Assembly: GCF_020905345.1 (NCBI RefSeq) | Contig: NZ_JAJJMO010000001.1 | Location: 1,612,001 to 1,676,000 of the forward strand | Source: Flavobacterium pisciphilum | GTDB taxonomy: Bacteria > Bacteroidota > Bacteroidia > Flavobacteriales > Flavobacteriaceae | Direction of reading: 5' to 3' | DNA: 64,000 nt | Shown: in pieces, positions 62,701-64,000 of the stretch | How the letters are laid out: the number at the start of each line of letters is the position of its first letter | Position numbering within the stretch: position 1 is the stretch's first letter | Program-made: the position numbers and the translations under genes | The notes under the pieces: generated by a model | What the model saw: only the letters and a program-made list of their open reading frames with translations | Database searches by the model: none | Told to the model about the DNA's origin: nothing

Positions 62701-63225
62701 TTCTTCTTTTTCCTTTTCTAGTGTGGCAATTTGCTCTTGAAGTAATAAAAAGGCTTTCTCTTGTTCTTTCTGTACTTCTTTTAACTGTCTTTGTTTTTCG
62801 CCTAATTTAGGAACGAAACCGGCATCAAAATGTTGTGGTAACTCAGGAATGTGTTTGCTGTAGTTTAAAGCAAACCACTTGACGAAATCATAAGTATAAC
62901 GAATACTAATATTGGCTTCTTTACTTGAAATACGTTGTCCAAAATGAACGGCATTGTTTCCCGTTTTTCGAACAATATGTAATCCCTCAGTTAGATGAAA
63001 TGGAATAATGTTTTTAATTTCTTCGGAAGTCATTAAGTTAACCAGTTCCGTATTAAAAGGTTTTTCGATATGTTCTATATTATACATAAGGTACATACAT
63101 TCCTCTAATGCTAAACGGCAATAAGTGGCAGTAGAAACAGGTTCTGTACTTACCCGTTCTTCTGCTGTTTTTAACTTTTGATAAAGTGATAACCACTCTT
63201 CTTGAAGAAATTTAAAGTTGCTCAT
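59788..63225 (-). CDS. hsdR: type I restriction endonuclease subunit R
   Basis: About 1145 residues from ATG 63225; a TTG start at 63237 would overlap the previous stop. An N-terminal DUF4145-like helical domain (residues 1-140), a coiled coil, then the nuclease core (FIDYVLWDDNGKPLAIIEAKR, about 265-290), SF2 motor with Walker A MATGSGKT (about 408), DEAH (IIVDEAHRS about 503), TATPK and DAPRVLNLVFF/GRGTRLC, and a C-terminal helical part that binds the MTase. Cuts foreign DNA after translocation. Upstream are hsdS and an unusual small gene. Confidence 0.92.
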   Translation of the reverse strand: MSNFKFLQEEWLSLYQKLKTAEERVSTEPVSTATYCRLALEECMYLMYNIEHIEKPFNTELVNLMTSEEIKNIIPFHLTEGLHIVRKTGNNAVHFGQRISSKEANISIRYTYDFVKWFALNYSKHIPELPQHFDAGFVPKLGEKQRQLKEVQKEQEKAFLLLQEQIATLEKEKEEILAKAEESEASLIDFKEQTAQAVVKLKKQKQTRLQPLTSEYNESETRQHLIDVLLKEAGWFDLSIGRDLEYPVSGMPISVDNPKGNGFIDYVLWDDNGKPLAIIEAKRTTKDIEVGKHQAFLYANCIEKIHGQRPIIFYTNGYETKIWEDTFYSSPRRIYGFYTKEELQWLIQKRNTIKDIRKAIINTNIVNRPYQFLAIQNVAEDFVTENKNGICGNKRRALLVMATGSGKTRTIAAMVDVLFKNNWVKRVLFLADRNALVRQAKKSFGEHLPDLTSIDLTEEKENDTTRLVFSTYPTMMNKIDNIRNAEERFYGVGHFDLIIVDEAHRSIYNRYKAIFDYFDASIIGLTATPKDGIDHNTFELFGCSNEDPTFLYELHEAVPTYLSAYKNIDISTKFIREGIKYSELSDTDKTKYEETFADKTTGIFPEEIRANEMNKRLFNKDTVFKVLDTLMEQGLKIEGGDKLGRTLIFAVNQTHAKFIVDCFLERYPEQPSGFISMIHNEVSHSQSLIDLFCDHYIENNPQIVVSVDMMDTGIDAPRVLNLVFFKVVRSYAKFWQMIGRGTRLCPDVYGPNMPKDHFLIFDVCKNFEFFDIEKKGQENKIAKPITQQIFEDRLHLSRLLIETGEPDDIELANNLRDILHYAISHLDKDRFQVNMQSRHVAEFAERSRWSNLDSSDVHIIEEFLSDLPAPETINESARRFDLMMLKLQIATLMTNNYKVKYQEALVEICEGLSQKYTIPAVLRAKGLIEDIKRADFFKAISQKKLNEVREELRELIHYLDKANKEIFYLDLQDEDIITVVNEPQMASTYGNAYRRRVESFIRENKHNITISKLSSNQPITSQELALLQEILFDGTERGTYLDFTKEYGTEPLGKFIRSIIGLEVKAAQDAFSEFLQAGNLRADQMIFIQNIITHLTKNGTIEPSMLFESPFTDINDNGLLGIFEDSDAHRVISIIEKINENASIA

Positions 63226-63226
63226 A

Positions 63227-63760
63227 CTAAAATTCAATTATATATTGTGATTCAATAGATTTTACAAGTTTTCTTTTCTCTAAATTATCTAATGACCCAT
63301 TTGTATTTATTTTATAATGATTTTCGTAAATTAAGTTAAATGACTGATTGAAAAAAGGCTGGTTTTCATAAAGATGCCTACTTGAAACATCTTGTTCCGC
63401 TTGTTGTAAATTATAGGTATATTCCGCAATTTCTGTAATGTAATTCGTAGAAATATTATCTACAATTATATTATTGTGCAAAGGCCAAGTCCAATCTGTG
63501 TCAGTTAAAATATCGGGTTCATAGGTATAAATAGGTAATGCATTTACAGGAATTTTAATTGTAACTAAAATAAAAATGTCACCATCTTTTATCTCATGTA
63601 GCTGAGAGTTTATGACTACATTAATAATTCCTTGGTCATTAGTCCTTAAAACACAGATTCCTTTTTGAGAACGTTTTATACCATGAGTTTCTATACTAGC
63701 TCTATTTTTAACGGGACTTATATGGTAAAAAACACCCGTATTTTCTAAATAATTTCTCAT
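63227..63760 (-). CDS. small ART-like protein between hsdS and hsdR
   Basis: 177 residues. Starts VFYHISPVKNRASIETHGI, the opening pattern YHxSPxxNxxSIxxxGI of ADP-ribosyltransferase-like proteins (DarT, KptA, PARP). Strand-like IFILVTIKIP follows. The rest (LPIYTYEPDILTDTDW) has no motif. It overlaps the stop of hsdS as ATGA and ends just before the hsdR start, so it is translationally linked to both. Not a standard type I gene. Might be an auxiliary toxin, anti-restriction counter or regulator. Confidence 0.55.
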   Translation of the reverse strand: MRNYLENTGVFYHISPVKNRASIETHGIKRSQKGICVLRTNDQGIINVVINSQLHEIKDGDIFILVTIKIPVNALPIYTYEPDILTDTDWTWPLHNNIIVDNISTNYITEIAEYTYNLQQAEQDVSSRHLYENQPFFNQSFNLIYENHYKINTNGSLDNLEKRKLVKSIESQYIIEF

Positions 63761-64000
63761 GCCAACTCTCCTTTAAATGCCTTTTGCAATAGACTATTAA
63801 ACAACTCCTCTGATTTTTCTAAACTCTTTTGCGCAATAGCTTTTTGTTCTTCTATTAAAGTAACTCGCTCTTCAAATTGGTTTTGTAATTCAATTGGTGG
63901 AATAACTAATTTAAAAGAATTGATTTTAGTTAATGTATACCTTTGAATAGCTGCGCCAGACATAAATTCAGATAAAAGTTTGCTTTTGATTTTTGGATTA
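63757..64000 (-). CDS. hsdS: type I restriction specificity subunit S, C-terminal part
   Basis: The frame enters from the window's right edge and ends at 63757. The end of the second target-recognition domain (SGAAIQRYTLTKINSFKLVIPP) and the final long helix (QNQFEERVTLIEEQKAIAQKSLEKSEELFNSLLQKAFKGEL) are clear HsdS features. An ATG at 63963 lies inside the gene; the real start is outside. Confidence 0.85.
   Translation of the reverse strand, partial: NPKIKSKLLSEFMSGAAIQRYTLTKINSFKLVIPPIELQNQFEERVTLIEEQKAIAQKSLEKSEELFNSLLQKAFKGELA

Larger units (their letters stand above)
41326..64000. mobile_element. defence island inserted at tRNA-Ser (right end outside window)
   Basis: From the tRNA relic onward almost every gene belongs to a defence type (HNH membrane module, DUF262 pair, CBASS, type I restriction, nuclease-RecQ). 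No integrase is seen here; it would be expected near the intact tRNA-Ser on the right. Confidence 0.55.

Overview
The window looks like chromosome of a member of the Flavobacteriaceae, most likely Flavobacterium or a close relative. It is very AT-rich, and clear promoters carry the Bacteroidetes -7 box TAnnTTTG with no obvious Shine-Dalgarno sequences. The host genes include a serine protease with a type IX secretion C-terminal sorting tail, and many proteins are of Bacteroidetes-only types.

Region 1 (1 to about 27.7 kb) is a Mu-like (MuA/MuB) contractile-tailed prophage whose left part lies outside the window. Its control centre is at 21.9-23.5 kb. A LexA/S24-type repressor sits between two near-identical, oppositely oriented promoter/operator blocks (21961-22027 and 23371-23437). 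The left block drives MuA transposase, MuB and a P-loop ATPase; the right block drives a Cro/Ner-like protein, small early genes, a RecE-like nuclease and a replisome-organiser-like protein. Leftward of 14.2 kb lies the lysis and tail block: amidase, single-gene spanin candidate, sheath, tube, tail-assembly chaperone with a canonical -1 slippery site, tape measure, DUF6046 protein, gpD/gpV-like hub and spike, LysM/gpX-like, gp47/J-like baseplate, collar-domain protein and three related fibre-type proteins. No head, portal or terminase genes are visible. At 15.8-17.1 kb the phage carries a three-gene cargo that reads as a toxin-antitoxin-SecB chaperone (CmdTAC-like) system.

Region 2 (27.9-41.3 kb) is host-type DNA: a MarR regulator with a class C beta-lactamase-family hydrolase; a small Trp-rich protein; a probable operon of catalase-fold haem protein, LodA-like quinone oxidase and LodB-like flavoprotein; a T9SS-exported subtilisin; an M57 lipoprotein metalloprotease; and a TPR histidine kinase followed by a response regulator broken by a one-base frameshift.

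Region 3 (41.33 kb to the end) is a defence island. It starts at a 19-bp relic of a tRNA-Ser 3' end with its terminator, as expected for an element inserted in tRNA-Ser. It holds an undescribed two-gene module (HNH-like multi-pass membrane protein plus coiled-coil tail-anchored protein), a WYL-regulator remnant, a two-gene DUF262 (GmrSD-like) system, a complete type III CBASS (CdnC, HORMA Cap7, Trip13 Cap6, NucC) with a divergent CapW-like WYL regulator and an inverted-repeat operator, and a type I restriction operon. That operon carries an extra ART-like gene between hsdS and hsdR and, downstream of hsdR, a PD-(D/E)XK-RecQ helicase fusion followed by a coiled-coil tail-anchored membrane protein. 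The ART-like insertion and the nuclease-RecQ/coiled-coil pair are the best candidates here for undescribed biology.
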